A DNA stretch of 54,232 bases, taken from positions 1 through 54,232 of the forward strand of contig NZ_BMQV01000032.1 of the NCBI RefSeq assembly GCF_014648295.1, given 5' to 3'. The translations under genes and the position numbers were made by a program. This document shows, piece after piece, positions 16,832 to 27,301 of the stretch; the first letter of the stretch is position 1, and each line of letters opens with the position of its first letter. This DNA is from Shewanella saliphila. Lineage in GTDB: Bacteria > Pseudomonadota > Gammaproteobacteria > Enterobacterales > Shewanellaceae. The notes beneath the pieces were generated by a model. It was given only the letters and a program-made list of their open reading frames with translations, was not told where the DNA came from and did not search any database.

Positions 16832-19800
16832 TTAATGGGTCGGTTTAGGCTTGACCATTTTTAAAATTATCACTAAAAACAGTGGTGCAAAATACACGAC
16901 TAACAGTGTTGCGCCTGTCATACCGCCTAGTACTGAGGTACCAATCGCGTTACGGGCATTAGCGCCTGCGCCGCTGCTCAATACCAGTGGTAATACACCC
17001 AGACCAAAGGCGAGTGAGGTCATGATGATTGGGCGTAAACGCATTTCACAGGCTTGAATGGTGGCGTCTATCATGTCGGCACCTTTGTCGTAGAGCTCTT
17101 TGGCGAACTCGACAATTAAGATGGCGTTTTTAGCGGTTAAGCCAATGGTTGTTAGCACGCCCACTTGAAAATACACGTCGTTTTCAAGGCCGCGTAGCAT
17201 GATGGCCGCGAGTGCGCCGAGTACGCCCAAAGGCACGACTAAAATAATCGCAATGGGAATGCTCCAGCTTTCATATAATGCCGCTAAACAAATGAATACC
17301 ATAAGTACTGAGATAGCATAGAGTATCGGTGCCTGGTTTCCGGCTTCTAACTCTTGGTATGACATACCTGACCAACTGACTTGCACATCAGTTGATAGCT
17401 CAGCTGCGATGGCATTTACTTCATCCATTGCATCACCTGTACTGTAGCCTGGTGCTGCTTCACCTAAAATTTCAAAGGCTGAGTTACCATTAAAACGTGT
17501 CAGCTGTGGTGAACCTGTGCCCCAATGTGATGAGGTAAATGCTGACAGCGGTACCATTTCATCTTGATTGTTACGAATAAGCCAATGATTGAGATCTTCT
17601 GGCGTCATGCGGTATTGAGCTTCAGCTTGAATGTAAACTTTTTTAGAGCGTCCACGGTCAATAAAGTCATTAACGTAAGATGAACCCCAAGCAATCGACA
17701 ATGAGTTGTTAATGTCGTCGATATCGAGGCCAAAGACTTTGGCTTTTTCATAATCAATATCTAAATAAAACTGGGCATTGTCTTCTAGACCGTTAGGTCT
17801 GGAATTTTGCAATATTGGGCTTTGGGCCATTTTCGCTAACAGTTGATTACGCACTTCGATAAGTTTGTCGTGGCCAATTGCGCCAACATCTTCAAGGTAA
17901 AAATCAAATCCTGATGATTGGCCTAGCTCTCTAATTGCAGGACTACTAAATGCAAACACTGAGGCTTTTTTATAACTTGAAAAATACCCCATAGCGCGTT
18001 GAATAATCGCGTTGACGTTGGTCTCGTCTGTGGTTCGCTCTGACCAGTCTTTTAAGCCAATAAAGCCCATACCCGCATTTTGGCCTTTGCCAGAAAAGTT
18101 AAAGCCTGACACGGTAAATACAGTATTGATAACCTCTGGCTCATTTTGTTGCAGGTATTCTTTGATGTCGTTCATGACCTCGGCAGTTTGATTGATTGTT
18201 GAGCCTGTTGGTAATTGCACCATCATATAAAATTCGCCCTGATCTTCATCAGGTAAAAACGAGCTGGGTAGGGTGTTATACATATACGCGGTGCCAGCTA
18301 ACAATAAACCGTAGATTAAGGTAAAGCGTAATGGCCGCAGCAGCACACGTTTGATTGAACCTTTGTAACCACTAGACAGGCGATCGAACAAGCGATTAAA
18401 GCCATTGAAGAAACCATTAGTGGGTTTTTCTTTCGGTTTTAATAAGGTTGCACACAACACCGGGGTCAGAATTAACGCAACCAGTACCGACAATACCATT
18501 GCAGATACTATGGTTAACGAGAACTGTTTGTAGATAGCACCGGTAGAACCCGACATAAAGGCCATTGGAATAAATACCACAGCAAGTACCATGGTAATGC
18601 CCACTAATGCGCCGGTGATTTGCTTCATCGACTTTTTAGTGGCTTCTAATGCCGAGAGTTTTTCTTCGTGCATGATGCGTTCAACGTTTTCTACTACCAC
18701 AATGGCATCGTCGACCAATAGGCCGATGGCCAGCACCATGCCAAACATGGTTAAGGTATTAATAGAAAACCCTAATATCGACATAATGGCAAACGTACCC
18801 AGTAACACCACAGGAACAGCAATGGTTGGGATTAATGTTGCTCTGAAGTTTTGTAAAAACAACAGCATCACAAAAAACACGAGTACGATGGCTTCAAATA
18901 AAGTTTTAATCACTTCAGTAATCGATAAACGAATAAATTTATTGCTATCAGTGGCTTTGGCCATGGCTAAACCCTGAGGAAAGCCTTTTGATAATTGCGC
19001 TAATTTGGCATCTACCGCTTCTTGGGTGTCTAACGAATTGGCACCTGATGCCAGCGTGATAGCGATACCCGATGAGCCATAACCGTTAAATACAGGGATA
19101 ACGCTTGAGTCTTCGCTGGCAAGTTCTACCCTGGCAACATCACTAAGACGAACTTTTGAGCCATCTTCATCCACTTTAATTAAAATGTTTTTAAATTCAT
19201 CAACAGTAGTTAATAAGCTTTGTGCTGTGATAGTCGCATTAATTAATTGGCTATCGGTGGCTGGCACGCCGCCGAGTTGGCCAACGGTAACTTGACTGTT
19301 TTGCACCGATACAGCATCTGAAATATCAACCGGGGTTAAGTTGTAACTGTTGAGTTTAGCGGGGTCTAACCAGATACGCATGGCGTAGGATGGACCAAAA
19401 ATGGTCACGCTGCCGACACCATTAACGCGGCTGATAATGTCTTTAATACTTGAGTTAGCGTAATCCTGGATGTCGCCAGTACTCATGGTGCCATCGGGTG
19501 AGTACAGGTTGGTGACAGACATAAATCCAGAGGTACTTTTTTTAACGGTTGTACCCTGGTTTTGCACCGCGGTAGGTAAACGGCTACTGGCTTGTTGCAG
19601 GCTGTTTTGCACCTGTACCTGGGCAATATCAGGGTCAGTATCAGCACTAAAGGTTAATGTAATAGAAGCACTGCCAGATGAGCTACTGGTTGATGACATA
19701 TAAAGCAGGTTATCTAAACCTGTCATGCTTTGCTCAATCACCTGGGTGACACTGTCTTCAATGGTTTTTGCTGATGCGCCTGGGTAAGAGGCACTGATGG

Positions 19801-19930
19801 TAACGGCTGGCGGCGCAATAGTAGGGTACTGCGCGACAGGTAGACTCATTATCGACGCTATACCCGCAAGCATTATGACGAGGGTGATAGCCCATGCAAA
19901 AATAGGACGATTTAAAAAGAAACTAGACAT
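16832..19930 (-). CDS. RND multidrug efflux permease (HAE1, AcrB/MexB type)
   Basis: The 1032-residue inner-membrane pump has the usual HAE1 length and 12-helix layout. It starts with [14 protein letters not shown], has the proton-relay aspartates in [13 protein letters not shown] (helix 4) and the lysine in [12 protein letters not shown] (helix 10), and contains the porter motif [11 protein letters not shown]. These pumps form a tripartite complex with a periplasmic adaptor and an outer-membrane channel. The adaptor is encoded 3 bases upstream (19934-21112), while no TolC-like channel or local regulator is in this window, so both must come from elsewhere. Substrates are likely hydrophobic drugs, bile salts or dyes but cannot be read from sequence. 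Confidence 0.95.
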   Translation of the reverse strand: MSSFFLNRPIFAWAITLVIMLAGIASIMSLPVAQYPTIAPPAVTISASYPGASAKTIEDSVTQVIEQSMTGLDNLLYMSSTSSSSGSASITLTFSADTDPDIAQVQVQNSLQQASSRLPTAVQNQGTTVKKSTSGFMSVTNLYSPDGTMSTGDIQDYANSSIKDIISRVNGVGSVTIFGPSYAMRIWLDPAKLNSYNLTPVDISDAVSVQNSQVTVGQLGGVPATDSQLINATITAQSLLTTVDEFKNILIKVDEDGSKVRLSDVARVELASEDSSVIPVFNGYGSSGIAITLASGANSLDTQEAVDAKLAQLSKGFPQGLAMAKATDSNKFIRLSITEVIKTLFEAIVLVFFVMLLFLQNFRATLIPTIAVPVVLLGTFAIMSILGFSINTLTMFGMVLAIGLLVDDAIVVVENVERIMHEEKLSALEATKKSMKQITGALVGITMVLAVVFIPMAFMSGSTGAIYKQFSLTIVSAMVLSVLVALILTPVLCATLLKPKEKPTNGFFNGFNRLFDRLSSGYKGSIKRVLLRPLRFTLIYGLLLAGTAYMYNTLPSSFLPDEDQGEFYMMVQLPTGSTINQTAEVMNDIKEYLQQNEPEVINTVFTVSGFNFSGKGQNAGMGFIGLKDWSERTTDETNVNAIIQRAMGYFSSYKKASVFAFSSPAIRELGQSSGFDFYLEDVGAIGHDKLIEVRNQLLAKMAQSPILQNSRPNGLEDNAQFYLDIDYEKAKVFGLDIDDINNSLSIAWGSSYVNDFIDRGRSKKVYIQAEAQYRMTPEDLNHWLIRNNQDEMVPLSAFTSSHWGTGSPQLTRFNGNSAFEILGEAAPGYSTGDAMDEVNAIAAELSTDVQVSWSGMSYQELEAGNQAPILYAISVLMVFICLAALYESWSIPIAIILVVPLGVLGALAAIMLRGLENDVYFQVGVLTTIGLTAKNAILIVEFAKELYDKGADMIDATIQACEMRLRPIIMTSLAFGLGVLPLVLSSGAGANARNAIGTSVLGGMTGATLLVVYFAPLFLVIILKMVKPKPTH

Positions 19931-19933
19931 GGC

Positions 19934-21112
19934 TTAATCCTGCGAGTTTGAATGTGCATCGGCGGTGGCAGTTTGGTCTGATTGTTCAGTTTGGCTATCG
20001 ACGACCACAATTTGGTTGTTTTGCAGTTTATTCAGATTATTAACCACCACATTATCACCCACATTAAGGCCTGTTTTGACCACCCAGCCATTACCGACTT
20101 CATTACCAAGTTCGACTGCTCTTTTGGTGATTTTGTTGTCTTTATCGACCACAAATACCGATGGTGCGCCCGCTTGGCTTCTTACTACAACGGACTGAGG
20201 CACAACCAGATAATTGCGCTGCTCTGGCATTGAAATATTGGCGCGTACGTACATGCCAGCGAGAAGACTATTATCAGGATTAGGAATAATAGCGCGTAAT
20301 GTCACGCTGCCCGTTGAGTTATCGGCGCGGGTATCAGCAAATTCAAGTTTGCCAGTATGCTGGTAAAGTGTGCCGTCTTCTAAGGTAATCGTGACTGGGA
20401 TAGTAGGGCGTGTACCACGCACATTCATAAATTCCTGTCTTAATTTGTATAACGACACAGAAGATTGTTGCATGTCGACGTACACATTATTGGTTTGAAT
20501 AATGGTGGTTAAATAATCTGATTGGCCAGAGGTGAGCAATGAACCTTCTGATACCTGTGAAAACCCGGCGTAGCCAGAAATAGGCGCTCTGATTTGCGTA
20601 TAAGATAACTCAATGTTGGCATAGTCTAACTCGGCTTGACGAATCGCCACTTCAGCTTTTGCTTGTAAGTAGCTTGATTCGGCATCGTCAAGTAGCTCCT
20701 GGCTTGTGAGGCTTTTCTTCATTAGTGCCTGGTAACGTATATAGGCTTTTTGAGTGCTTTGTTCGCTGGCAAGGGCTTTTTTTAACTCAGCTTGCGCACT
20801 ATTTACCGTTGACTGATAGGTTGTTGGGTCGATTTGAAATAACACGTCGCCTGCGGTGACATAACTGCCTTCTTTGTACAGTCTGCTTTGTACTATGCCG
20901 GTGATTTGCGGTCTGACTTCTGCTTCATTAAATGCAGTTATCCGCCCCGGTAGCTCGGTGTTTAAACGTAAACTGTTATACGACAGTGTCATTGTATCTA
21001 CGTGTATGTCTTGTACAGGGCGAGTGTCAGATTGAGTTTGATCTGAGCAGGCTGAGATTGCGAAAGTGACAAGGAATAATAAAGGTAATTTACCGAGAGT
21101 GAGCTTAAGCAT
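19934..21112 (-). CDS. RND efflux periplasmic adaptor lipoprotein (MFP, AcrA/MexA type)
   Basis: The 392-residue protein has a lipoprotein signal ending at ISAC (Cys about residue 22) that anchors it in the inner membrane. It then has a lipoyl-type half near PQITGIVQSRLYKEG, a coiled-coil hairpin (about residues 100-160), the second lipoyl half near IRAPISGYAGF, and beta-barrel and membrane-proximal domains. The layout matches adaptors that connect an RND pump to TolC. It forms an operon with the pump gene 3 bases downstream. No divergent TetR repressor accompanies it, which is unusual for acrAB-like pairs. Confidence 0.94.
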   Translation of the reverse strand: MLKLTLGKLPLLFLVTFAISACSDQTQSDTRPVQDIHVDTMTLSYNSLRLNTELPGRITAFNEAEVRPQITGIVQSRLYKEGSYVTAGDVLFQIDPTTYQSTVNSAQAELKKALASEQSTQKAYIRYQALMKKSLTSQELLDDAESSYLQAKAEVAIRQAELDYANIELSYTQIRAPISGYAGFSQVSEGSLLTSGQSDYLTTIIQTNNVYVDMQQSSVSLYKLRQEFMNVRGTRPTIPVTITLEDGTLYQHTGKLEFADTRADNSTGSVTLRAIIPNPDNSLLAGMYVRANISMPEQRNYLVVPQSVVVRSQAGAPSVFVVDKDNKITKRAVELGNEVGNGWVVKTGLNVGDNVVVNNLNKLQNNQIVVVDSQTEQSDQTATADAHSNSQD

Positions 21113-21188
21113 AGTGGCACCATGAGTTATATCGTTTATATAAGGATAACATGTTGCTGGTTAAGTCGGGGTTAATGCTTTGGAGAAA

Positions 21189-21221
21189 ATAAAAAAAGTC
21201 TTCATTACGAAGACCTTTTTA
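21189..21221 (-). terminator. Rho-independent terminator of NAD-dependent oxidoreductase gene
   Basis: On the reverse strand a GTCTTC stem with a 5-base loop (arms 21198-21203 and 21209-21214), extended by flanking A/T pairs, is followed by a run of T. It lies about 40 bases after the stop at 21263. Confidence 0.85.
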
Positions 21222-21262
21222 GTGGTGCATTTATAAAGCCCTTATCGAGCGATGCAATATGA

Positions 21263-22141
21263 CTATTTTGCTAGCTTAACAAAGTAGTCGAAGATTTCTG
21301 GTACGTTGCCGTTACCTAAACCAGCATCAAATGCGGCTTGTAAGTTAGCAGATGAACCTTCGGCAATCTTAGATTGAGTGCCTAAGTCTTCTACCATTTT
21401 TAAGAAGTAGCCTAAATCTTTATTGGCGTTAGCAATAGAGAAGCCTAAGTCGCTTACACCATCAACGGCGTAGTTTTTACAAAACTTCATAAACGGTGAG
21501 TTAGATGGACCTGCTGACATGATGTCGAACAGTTGCGCGCGGTCAACACCGGCAAGCTCTGCGACAGCAAAGGCTTGTGACATAGCACACACTGTAGTCA
21601 TGCCCATAAAGTTATTGATTAACTTAGTGGTGTGGCCAGCGCCTAATGCACCTAGGTGAAATACGTTTTCGCCTTGTTCATCAAGCACAGGTTTTACCTT
21701 GTTAAAGGTATCGATGTCGCCAGCGGCCATGATGTTTAATAAACCGTCTTTAGCGTGAGCTGGAGTTCGGCCGAGTGGGGCGTCGATCATGCCTGCGCCT
21801 TTAGCCGCTAAGTCAGCACCGATTTTACGGGTTGATGATGGAATTGAAGTACCAAAATCAACAAGCACTGCGCCTTCTTTAATGCCCGCTAGAATGCCGT
21901 CGTCGCCATATACAATTTTTTCAACTACTGCAGAGGTGGTAAGACATAACATAACAATGTCACTTGCTTCGGCAAGTTCTTTGGCTGAAGCAACCGTGTT
22001 TGCGCCACGAGCGACACAGGTTGCTACTGCGTCTTTGTTAAGGTCCATGACATTAAGTTGATAACCTCTTTTTTGTAAGTTCTCAACCATGTTGCCGCCC
22101 ATAAGGCCAAGGCCGATAAATCCGATGACTGGCTTTGTCAT
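21263..22141 (-). CDS. 3-hydroxyisobutyrate dehydrogenase family NAD(P)-dependent oxidoreductase
   Basis: The 292-residue enzyme has an N-terminal Rossmann domain beginning FIGLGLMGGNM, the substrate-loop region APLGRTPAHAKDG, and the helical C-terminal domain with the catalytic lysine in GAGHTTKLINNF (about residue 169). Family members oxidise beta-hydroxy acids such as 3-hydroxyisobutyrate, glycerate or tartronate semialdehyde. The variant GRTPAHAKDG, in place of the usual SGG-containing loop, resembles the less characterised beta-hydroxyacid dehydrogenase branch, so the exact substrate is open. It is monocistronic with its own terminator, so the neighbours give no hint. Confidence 0.88.
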   Translation of the reverse strand: MTKPVIGFIGLGLMGGNMVENLQKRGYQLNVMDLNKDAVATCVARGANTVASAKELAEASDIVMLCLTTSAVVEKIVYGDDGILAGIKEGAVLVDFGTSIPSSTRKIGADLAAKGAGMIDAPLGRTPAHAKDGLLNIMAAGDIDTFNKVKPVLDEQGENVFHLGALGAGHTTKLINNFMGMTTVCAMSQAFAVAELAGVDRAQLFDIMSAGPSNSPFMKFCKNYAVDGVSDLGFSIANANKDLGYFLKMVEDLGTQSKIAEGSSANLQAAFDAGLGNGNVPEIFDYFVKLAK

Positions 22142-22583
22142 TTGTAACTCCTACATATATTGGTTTTGCTTAACTGTGTGTTGTAAATTGCTGTGCCTTT
22201 AAGAGGCGTGCTATGCGCGTGTGTTGACATAGGGCGCAGGTATCGCAATTTGTTATTTTGAATTTTTTGAACCCGTATAATGGCAGGATTATCGACCTGC
22301 TTACCAAGCTGTCTTACAAAATGGTAATAGACCTTGCGTTGGTTGTCAAACAATTACTGCGGGTTGGACTGACAAACTTAATAGTGCAGTATATTTGTTT
22401 GTTTTACATACTTATTACTGAAATATTATGGGTATGGCAACAAGGTTAAGGCGTTATCATTTATGGGTTTTAAAACTCATTAACGTTCAATTATTGGGTT
22501 AATTCTTGGTGTATTGTCTGTTTATTTTCAGCTTAAAGTGTATTAACAAGAGTACGGCGTAATAACACCAAAGGGCTTAATCA
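22142..22583. other. Intergenic spacer before oxidoreductase gene
   Basis: These 442 bases lie between the TonB receptor terminator and the oxidoreductase start. They must contain the oxidoreductase promoter. No convincing gene or repeat was seen; short open frames here lack ribosome sites and protein-like composition. Confidence 0.5.
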
Positions 22584-22612
22584 AAAGAGCCTATCAACTT
22601 GATAGGCTCTTT
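22581..22612 (-). terminator. Rho-independent terminator of TonB receptor gene
   Basis: A 13-bp perfect stem (AAAGAGCCTATCA and its complement) with a 3-base loop is followed on the reverse strand by TTTTGA. It begins 14 bases after the stop of the receptor gene. Confidence 0.9.
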
Positions 22613-22625
22613 ATGTCGTTGGCTA

Positions 22626-25607
22626 TTAGAACTTAGCTCGAACGCCTAGTGTGTAACGTTGGTCAGCTTCGCTGTAAGCCCATACTGAACCAAGCTCTGT
22701 GGTGTATTCAATTGGCTCACCTGTTAGGTTTACTGCGTTGGCAACAACGGTAAAGTGCTCGTTGATGTCATAGCTAACAGAGAAGTCGAACTGGCCACGT
22801 GCTTCACGGTAACTATTACCTACAGTTGGGTCGTAGTTATCAGCTGTTGGGTCATTTTGGTTAAATACGTTGTAACCTAATGCACCTACAGTTTGTACAC
22901 GCTTAGTGCTTTGGTCATCTAAGTAACGGTCACGCCAGTTGTATGCAAGACGTAGCTGTAAATCTTCGCCTTCCCAGTAAATCTGCGTGTTTGCTGTATG
23001 CTTTGAAATATTCAGCAATTCGTTGCCGTCTGGTTGCTCACTGTCTGCAAACGTATAGTTAGCATTAACACCTAACCCTGACCAGATACCTGGTAAGAAA
23101 TCAAGCTGTTGCTGGTAACCTAGCTCTAAACCACGTACTTCACCGCTACCGCCGTTAACGTCAGTTTCAATGACAATACCTGTGCGGCCTGCTGCTTTTT
23201 CTGCATCAACATAGGCTAAGCCCTGGTCTTGAGTTGCATTGATGATGTCGCCTTGGCTTTCGCCTGCGGTGTTAAGCAAACAGATGTTGTTCCACTGTGT
23301 GGTGTTTTGGCCAGAGATAGTGCTTGAGTCGGCTAAACAGCTACTGTCTGTTTGAGTGAACGATTTAACATCTTTGTAGAATAGTGCTGCAGATAAGATA
23401 CCGCCGTCACCAAAGTAGTGTTCTACTGATAAGTCATATTGCGTTACGCGGTAAGGATCTAATTGGTAAGAACCTTGAGTACCGGTGACTAACGAGTTAT
23501 CGATAGACAATGCAGGGCTTAATTCACCAAAGTCAGCACGGCGCATTACTTTTGCCGCCGCAAAGCGTATTAAGGTTTCTTGTGACAAGCTATAGGTCAC
23601 GTTTAAGCTTGGTAAAAAGTCTGAATAATCATTTTTACCGGTATCAAGTACTTTGTTTCCGTTGGCATCCACTGAATCTACAATGCTTGATTCAAGTTCA
23701 GTTTGAATATAACGACCACCCACAACCGCTGAGATGTCTTCAAAGTCTAAATGGAATTGTGCGTAGATTGCGCTGGTTTTCTCATTAATCGTTTTATAAG
23801 CACCTGTGTCTTCGACCATGTTGTCGGCTAATGAGCCGTCCATCGCGTAAGAGGTACCTGCTAACATTTGTTGAACTAATGCATAAGTTGCTTCAGCATC
23901 TTGTAGTTGTTCAGCATCGTAAACATTGTAGGTCAGTAAGTCGTTTTGACCGGCAATGCCTGTTTGGTCAAAAGAGTTGTCCATGTTAATGGTTTTAAAG
24001 CTGTCAGCGATAATGGCGTTATCAATCCAAGTAGGGCTGTATAAACCGTCTTCGTTGGTGGCTCTTTTATAAGCATCTTTTAAAGTGTTACCGTTTGGCT
24101 TAAGGTCAAAGCGGTTTGCAGTGTAGTCTCGGTCGGTAAAGCGAACACCTGCTTTAAATGCTGTGACAAAATCAACACCAATATCATTCACTTTAAGGTC
24201 AAAACGTAACGCTTGTTCTTCGTTGTCTGTGTCTAGCGTTTTGTGGTAAAACTCACGGAAAACCAGGTTGTCTGGATTGGTTAGCATGCCAGTGTCAGCA
24301 AATACATATGATGGAATACCATCTCCACTGGTTGAGCTACCTGTACTGGTGTGAGTGACTAAGTCTAACGTTGGTTCAGTACGCTCAATAGGACGTAGGT
24401 TAAATTCTGAAGCTGTTTGGCGCTCTTCTGATTTTGAAATTGAATATTCACCAGAGACTTCAAAGTTGTCGTTAATAACCCATTCTGCACCAATCGCATG
24501 AGAGGTTGATTCACTGGTGGTGAAGTCACTCCAAGTTTTAGGAATGGTTAACACGCCGGTTAAATCATAGTTATGCAGCTGACCATTACTGTCGTAATAA
24601 GAGTCGCTACGTGGCGATACTGAACCACCAACGTCAAGAATAGAGTAGGCTGCTTGGCCACCGTCTAATTCAGTTGCGTTCATATCAAGATAAACGTTCA
24701 GATCTTCGCTGGCCGGTGCCCATTGTAATGAAATACCGTAAGCAGTACGTTCACGCTCTTCGGTTTTTTGTTCAACAGTGCTTTCTGTACGGCGTAAGTA
24801 TTTACCGTTAGGGCCGCCAGATACATCGACTGTGCCGTCACCATCAATATCAATGTCGTCTTCTAAAGTGACTTTGTTAAAGAATTCGTCACGACGTAGT
24901 TCGCGATCTTGGTATGACAAGTTAACCGATGCACCAAAGGTACCATTGTCGCCTAAGTCCCAGTTATCACCCATTGCTGCAGTGAAGTTAGGCGCAACGT
25001 TTTCTGTTTTGTCGGCATATTCGCCATCAAGCGTGATGGCAATAAGCGGTTCTGAAAGTTCAAGTGGACGTACAGTTTGCATATTAACTGTACCGCCAAG
25101 TGCACCTTCGATCATTTCTGGTGTAGGTGACTTAATGACTTCAACTGTTTTTAAGAAGCTTGAAGGGAAGTCATCGAGGCTAATACCGCCACGACCAGGG
25201 CCAGCAGTTGAGCGGCCATTAAGTAATATTAAGTTTTCAGACACACCACGAATGGTCACCGACTCACCGACACCAAAGTCAGATTCGATTGACACACCGG
25301 TAATACGTTGAAGTGCTTCTGCAATATTGTTATCTGGTAATTTACCAATATCTTCTGCAACGATAGCATCAACAATACGGGCATCAGTACGTTTTAGTAA
25401 GTTGGCTGCTTTTAAGCTACCGAAGATACCACGTACCGCAATAACTTCGATTTCGCTTGTATCTACTTCTTCTACTGTTTGTTCTTCATCTGCAGCAAAT
25501 GCGCCAGGCATTGTTAACACTGCCGTTAACGTTGCACCAAAAATGGTAATGTTGGTCGCTTTAAATTTAGAGTTACTAAACAATGCACTTATTTTATTAA
25601 GCTTCAT
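22626..25607 (-). CDS. TonB-dependent receptor, oligosaccharide-type
   Basis: The 993-residue outer-membrane receptor has a signal peptide of about 39 residues ending AFA, a plug domain starting near DARIVDAIVAEDIGKLPDNN, the GALGGTVNMQT plug motif, and a 22-strand barrel ending YTLGVRAKF with the terminal Phe needed for assembly. Sequence style and size match the TonB-Xanth-Caul subfamily often used for carbohydrate uptake in Shewanella and Alteromonadales. The ATG at 25607 is chosen over an upstream in-frame ATG at 25655 because a GGGGGGA ribosome site precedes it and the signal peptide then starts correctly. No sugar-degrading genes are adjacent. Palindromic operators upstream suggest control by a GntR- or LacI-like repressor. 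Confidence 0.92.
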   Translation of the reverse strand: MKLNKISALFSNSKFKATNITIFGATLTAVLTMPGAFAADEEQTVEEVDTSEIEVIAVRGIFGSLKAANLLKRTDARIVDAIVAEDIGKLPDNNIAEALQRITGVSIESDFGVGESVTIRGVSENLILLNGRSTAGPGRGGISLDDFPSSFLKTVEVIKSPTPEMIEGALGGTVNMQTVRPLELSEPLIAITLDGEYADKTENVAPNFTAAMGDNWDLGDNGTFGASVNLSYQDRELRRDEFFNKVTLEDDIDIDGDGTVDVSGGPNGKYLRRTESTVEQKTEERERTAYGISLQWAPASEDLNVYLDMNATELDGGQAAYSILDVGGSVSPRSDSYYDSNGQLHNYDLTGVLTIPKTWSDFTTSESTSHAIGAEWVINDNFEVSGEYSISKSEERQTASEFNLRPIERTEPTLDLVTHTSTGSSTSGDGIPSYVFADTGMLTNPDNLVFREFYHKTLDTDNEEQALRFDLKVNDIGVDFVTAFKAGVRFTDRDYTANRFDLKPNGNTLKDAYKRATNEDGLYSPTWIDNAIIADSFKTINMDNSFDQTGIAGQNDLLTYNVYDAEQLQDAEATYALVQQMLAGTSYAMDGSLADNMVEDTGAYKTINEKTSAIYAQFHLDFEDISAVVGGRYIQTELESSIVDSVDANGNKVLDTGKNDYSDFLPSLNVTYSLSQETLIRFAAAKVMRRADFGELSPALSIDNSLVTGTQGSYQLDPYRVTQYDLSVEHYFGDGGILSAALFYKDVKSFTQTDSSCLADSSTISGQNTTQWNNICLLNTAGESQGDIINATQDQGLAYVDAEKAAGRTGIVIETDVNGGSGEVRGLELGYQQQLDFLPGIWSGLGVNANYTFADSEQPDGNELLNISKHTANTQIYWEGEDLQLRLAYNWRDRYLDDQSTKRVQTVGALGYNVFNQNDPTADNYDPTVGNSYREARGQFDFSVSYDINEHFTVVANAVNLTGEPIEYTTELGSVWAYSEADQRYTLGVRAKF

Positions 25608-25630
25608 AATTCCCCCCAAAGAATTTGGAT

Positions 25631-25746
25631 TTGGTATGACAATCCGGTCTACCAATTGTTGTTGTTTTAGTCAACAGCAACATTTATATAACACGATGTT
25701 GGTGAATGCAATCTATATTACCAAATTATTAACATTGTCATACCAA
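25631..25746. promoter_or_regulatory. Paired palindromic operators of TonB receptor gene
   Basis: TTGGTATGACAAT at 25631-25643 recurs exactly inverted as ATTGTCATACCAA at 25734-25746. The first copy also pairs imperfectly with TCTACCAA at 25649-25656, giving a compact palindrome of half-sites TTGGTA and TACCAA. It starts 24 bases before the ATG. A further palindrome, TGTGGT/ACCACA, spans 25756-25787. The half-site style resembles operators of GntR/FadR-type sugar-acid regulators; the regulator is not in the window. Confidence 0.55.
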
Positions 25747-26241
25747 GGTCTATGTTGTGGTCATTTGTGTAATGATGCGCTACCACAGGGCTTAGCGGGG
25801 ATGTTTAACCCTAAATAGGTAGCTATTTATCGGTAATCAAAAAACACAATCCCAGATTACATTAACGAATCACCAACATTTGTTATTTTTAAAGTGATTG
25901 GCCTGGTAAAGGGTTTGGTTAACCGTGTTTGAATTATTGGTATTACCTTTAGTGGTTTTCACTGTCACAAAGCATTTGCGGTGCGCAATAAACACTGTGT
26001 AATTTGACCGTTGTTTTAATTACAGTGACTCAAGGTGGGTTGATAACATTTAAGGGGCGCTAAATGTGTATGATTTGCAGGCTATTTAAATGATGTACAT
26101 GCACTTTTATTTACGTAGAATATTTTGGGGGCTATTGAAATGGAGCCAAGCTCGAGCAGGTGTTGTGGTAACACACAGTCTATTTTGTGGTAATAGGGTC
26201 GCAGCAAGTGTGATAACAACTATGACAGCGAGAGTGAAGGG
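25747..26241. other. Upstream region of TonB receptor
   Basis: These 495 bases hold no credible gene. They contain the TGTGGT/ACCACA palindrome at 25756-25787 and several loose GTGGTAA-like half-sites near 26170-26200. The distal part is simply the spacer behind the GST gene. Confidence 0.4.
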
Positions 26242-26916
26242 TTATTGGCTGTGACCAAATATGTAGTCTTGTTTTGTTTCTAGCCATAATGGATATTGCG
26301 CCATGACCTTAGTGAACATTTTGCTTTGTAAGTAGTGGTTAAGCCATTGGCGCAACTTTGGGTAGGGCGCTTGCAGATACCATTGACGTTCAACTCGAGC
26401 AAACTGACGGATAAACGGCATTAAGGCTAAATCGACCAAGCTAGGGTTGTTTGACATTAAATAGTGATGTTGAGTTAATCGTCGCTCGAGATCGCCAAGG
26501 TATTGCTCACAGGCTTGTCGGTGTTGAGTGAGGCTTGGCTCATGGTAACGCTTGGCACAGCGGTATTGCTCAAGCAGCCCTTTAAACTCAGTGTCAAATT
26601 GAGTAATGATCGCGAGCATTTGCGGCAGTACACTAGCTGATTGGCTGTGCAGATAATCATTAGGATCGGTTTGCGAAAAAGCCCACTGCATAATTGCGAG
26701 ACTTTCGTCAATAACATGGTCATGGCTTGAAGCAGCATTGGCCTTGATCACTAATACCGGTACGGTGGCTTTAGGCGATACGGTCAGTAATTCTGCAGGT
26801 TTGTTGCTTAATACTAGGTCACGTATATGCACTTGTTGACCCGATGCGTAAATTGCCAACCTTGCCCGCATTGCGTAAGGGCAGTTTCGTAATGAGTAGA
26901 GCACAGGTAATGTCAT
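26242..26916 (-). CDS. Glutathione S-transferase family protein
   Basis: The 224-residue protein has a thioredoxin-like N-terminal domain (about residues 1-80) with LYSLRNCPYAMRARLAI, the PKATVPVL segment (cis-Pro next to the glutathione site) and IDESLAIMQW. A helical C-terminal domain contains SLVDLALMPFIRQFARV. The CPYAMR motif places it with small beta- or omega-like or YibF/YfcG-related GSTs that act in redox or detoxification chemistry. The ATG at 26916 is chosen because the conserved strand starts immediately; the ATG 30 bases upstream would add a polar tail of unknown value. It is monocistronic in view of the spacer and repeat element behind it. Confidence 0.85.
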   Translation of the reverse strand: MTLPVLYSLRNCPYAMRARLAIYASGQQVHIRDLVLSNKPAELLTVSPKATVPVLVIKANAASSHDHVIDESLAIMQWAFSQTDPNDYLHSQSASVLPQMLAIITQFDTEFKGLLEQYRCAKRYHEPSLTQHRQACEQYLGDLERRLTQHHYLMSNNPSLVDLALMPFIRQFARVERQWYLQAPYPKLRQWLNHYLQSKMFTKVMAQYPLWLETKQDYIFGHSQ

Positions 26917-27000
26917 CTGAAGTGTTCTCTTATTGTTGGCATTCACTTTTCAATCGGCATACGAATATTGAGTTTATTGGATCTAGCTAAAGCAAATCCT

Positions 27001-27264
27001 ATACCCAATCAACTTGAAGATACGTGTTTCAGAGCTTCACCGTGTTTTCAATACTAGGCGCGTTAATGCAGTAATGTAGGCACCTTATAAATTAACGCAA
27101 CAACGTAGTGGGAACACGGTGAAACTCCCAATGGGCAAGTTTTACACGCGTTTATGCTGTGTTATTGATTTTGGAAAGGGAGCAACCATTACCCGCAATC
27201 AATGCCTTGCCTAAACACGTGTAAACTCTTGCTGAAATCGAGTATCTTCAGGTTGTTTGGGTAT
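27001..27264. repeat. MITE-like element with 23-bp terminal inverted repeats
   Basis: The element is bounded by ATACCCAATCAACTTGAAGA at its left end and by a near-complement reading TCTTCAGGTTGTTTGGGTAT at its right end (23 bases each, 3 mismatches). Inside are further nested inverted pairs, including TCACCGTGTT/AACACGGTGA and TTTACACGCGTTTA/TAAACACGTGTAAA. There is no open frame of note. Its right half (about 27139-27264) recurs, inverted, at 54107-54232 with about 90-95% identity. Small size, long terminal repeats and at least two copies point to a non-autonomous mobile element. No clear target duplication was seen. Confidence 0.72.
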
Positions 27265-27301
27265 ATAAGCACCTTTTGTCATCCACATCACTACATAAAT
27301 A

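Noticed and set aside
16832..21112. Naming the pump acrAB or mexEF
   Set aside because: Several HAE1 pumps share these motifs in this group, and no regulator or channel gene helps to choose.
22258..22449. A 63-residue hydrophobic forward frame in the spacer before the oxidoreductase gene
   Set aside because: There is no ribosome site and the composition is that of AT-rich spacer; no conserved feature was seen.
24778..25311. A 177-residue forward frame antisense to the TonB receptor
   Set aside because: It is a shadow of the coding strand, rich in Ser/Pro typical of antisense frames.
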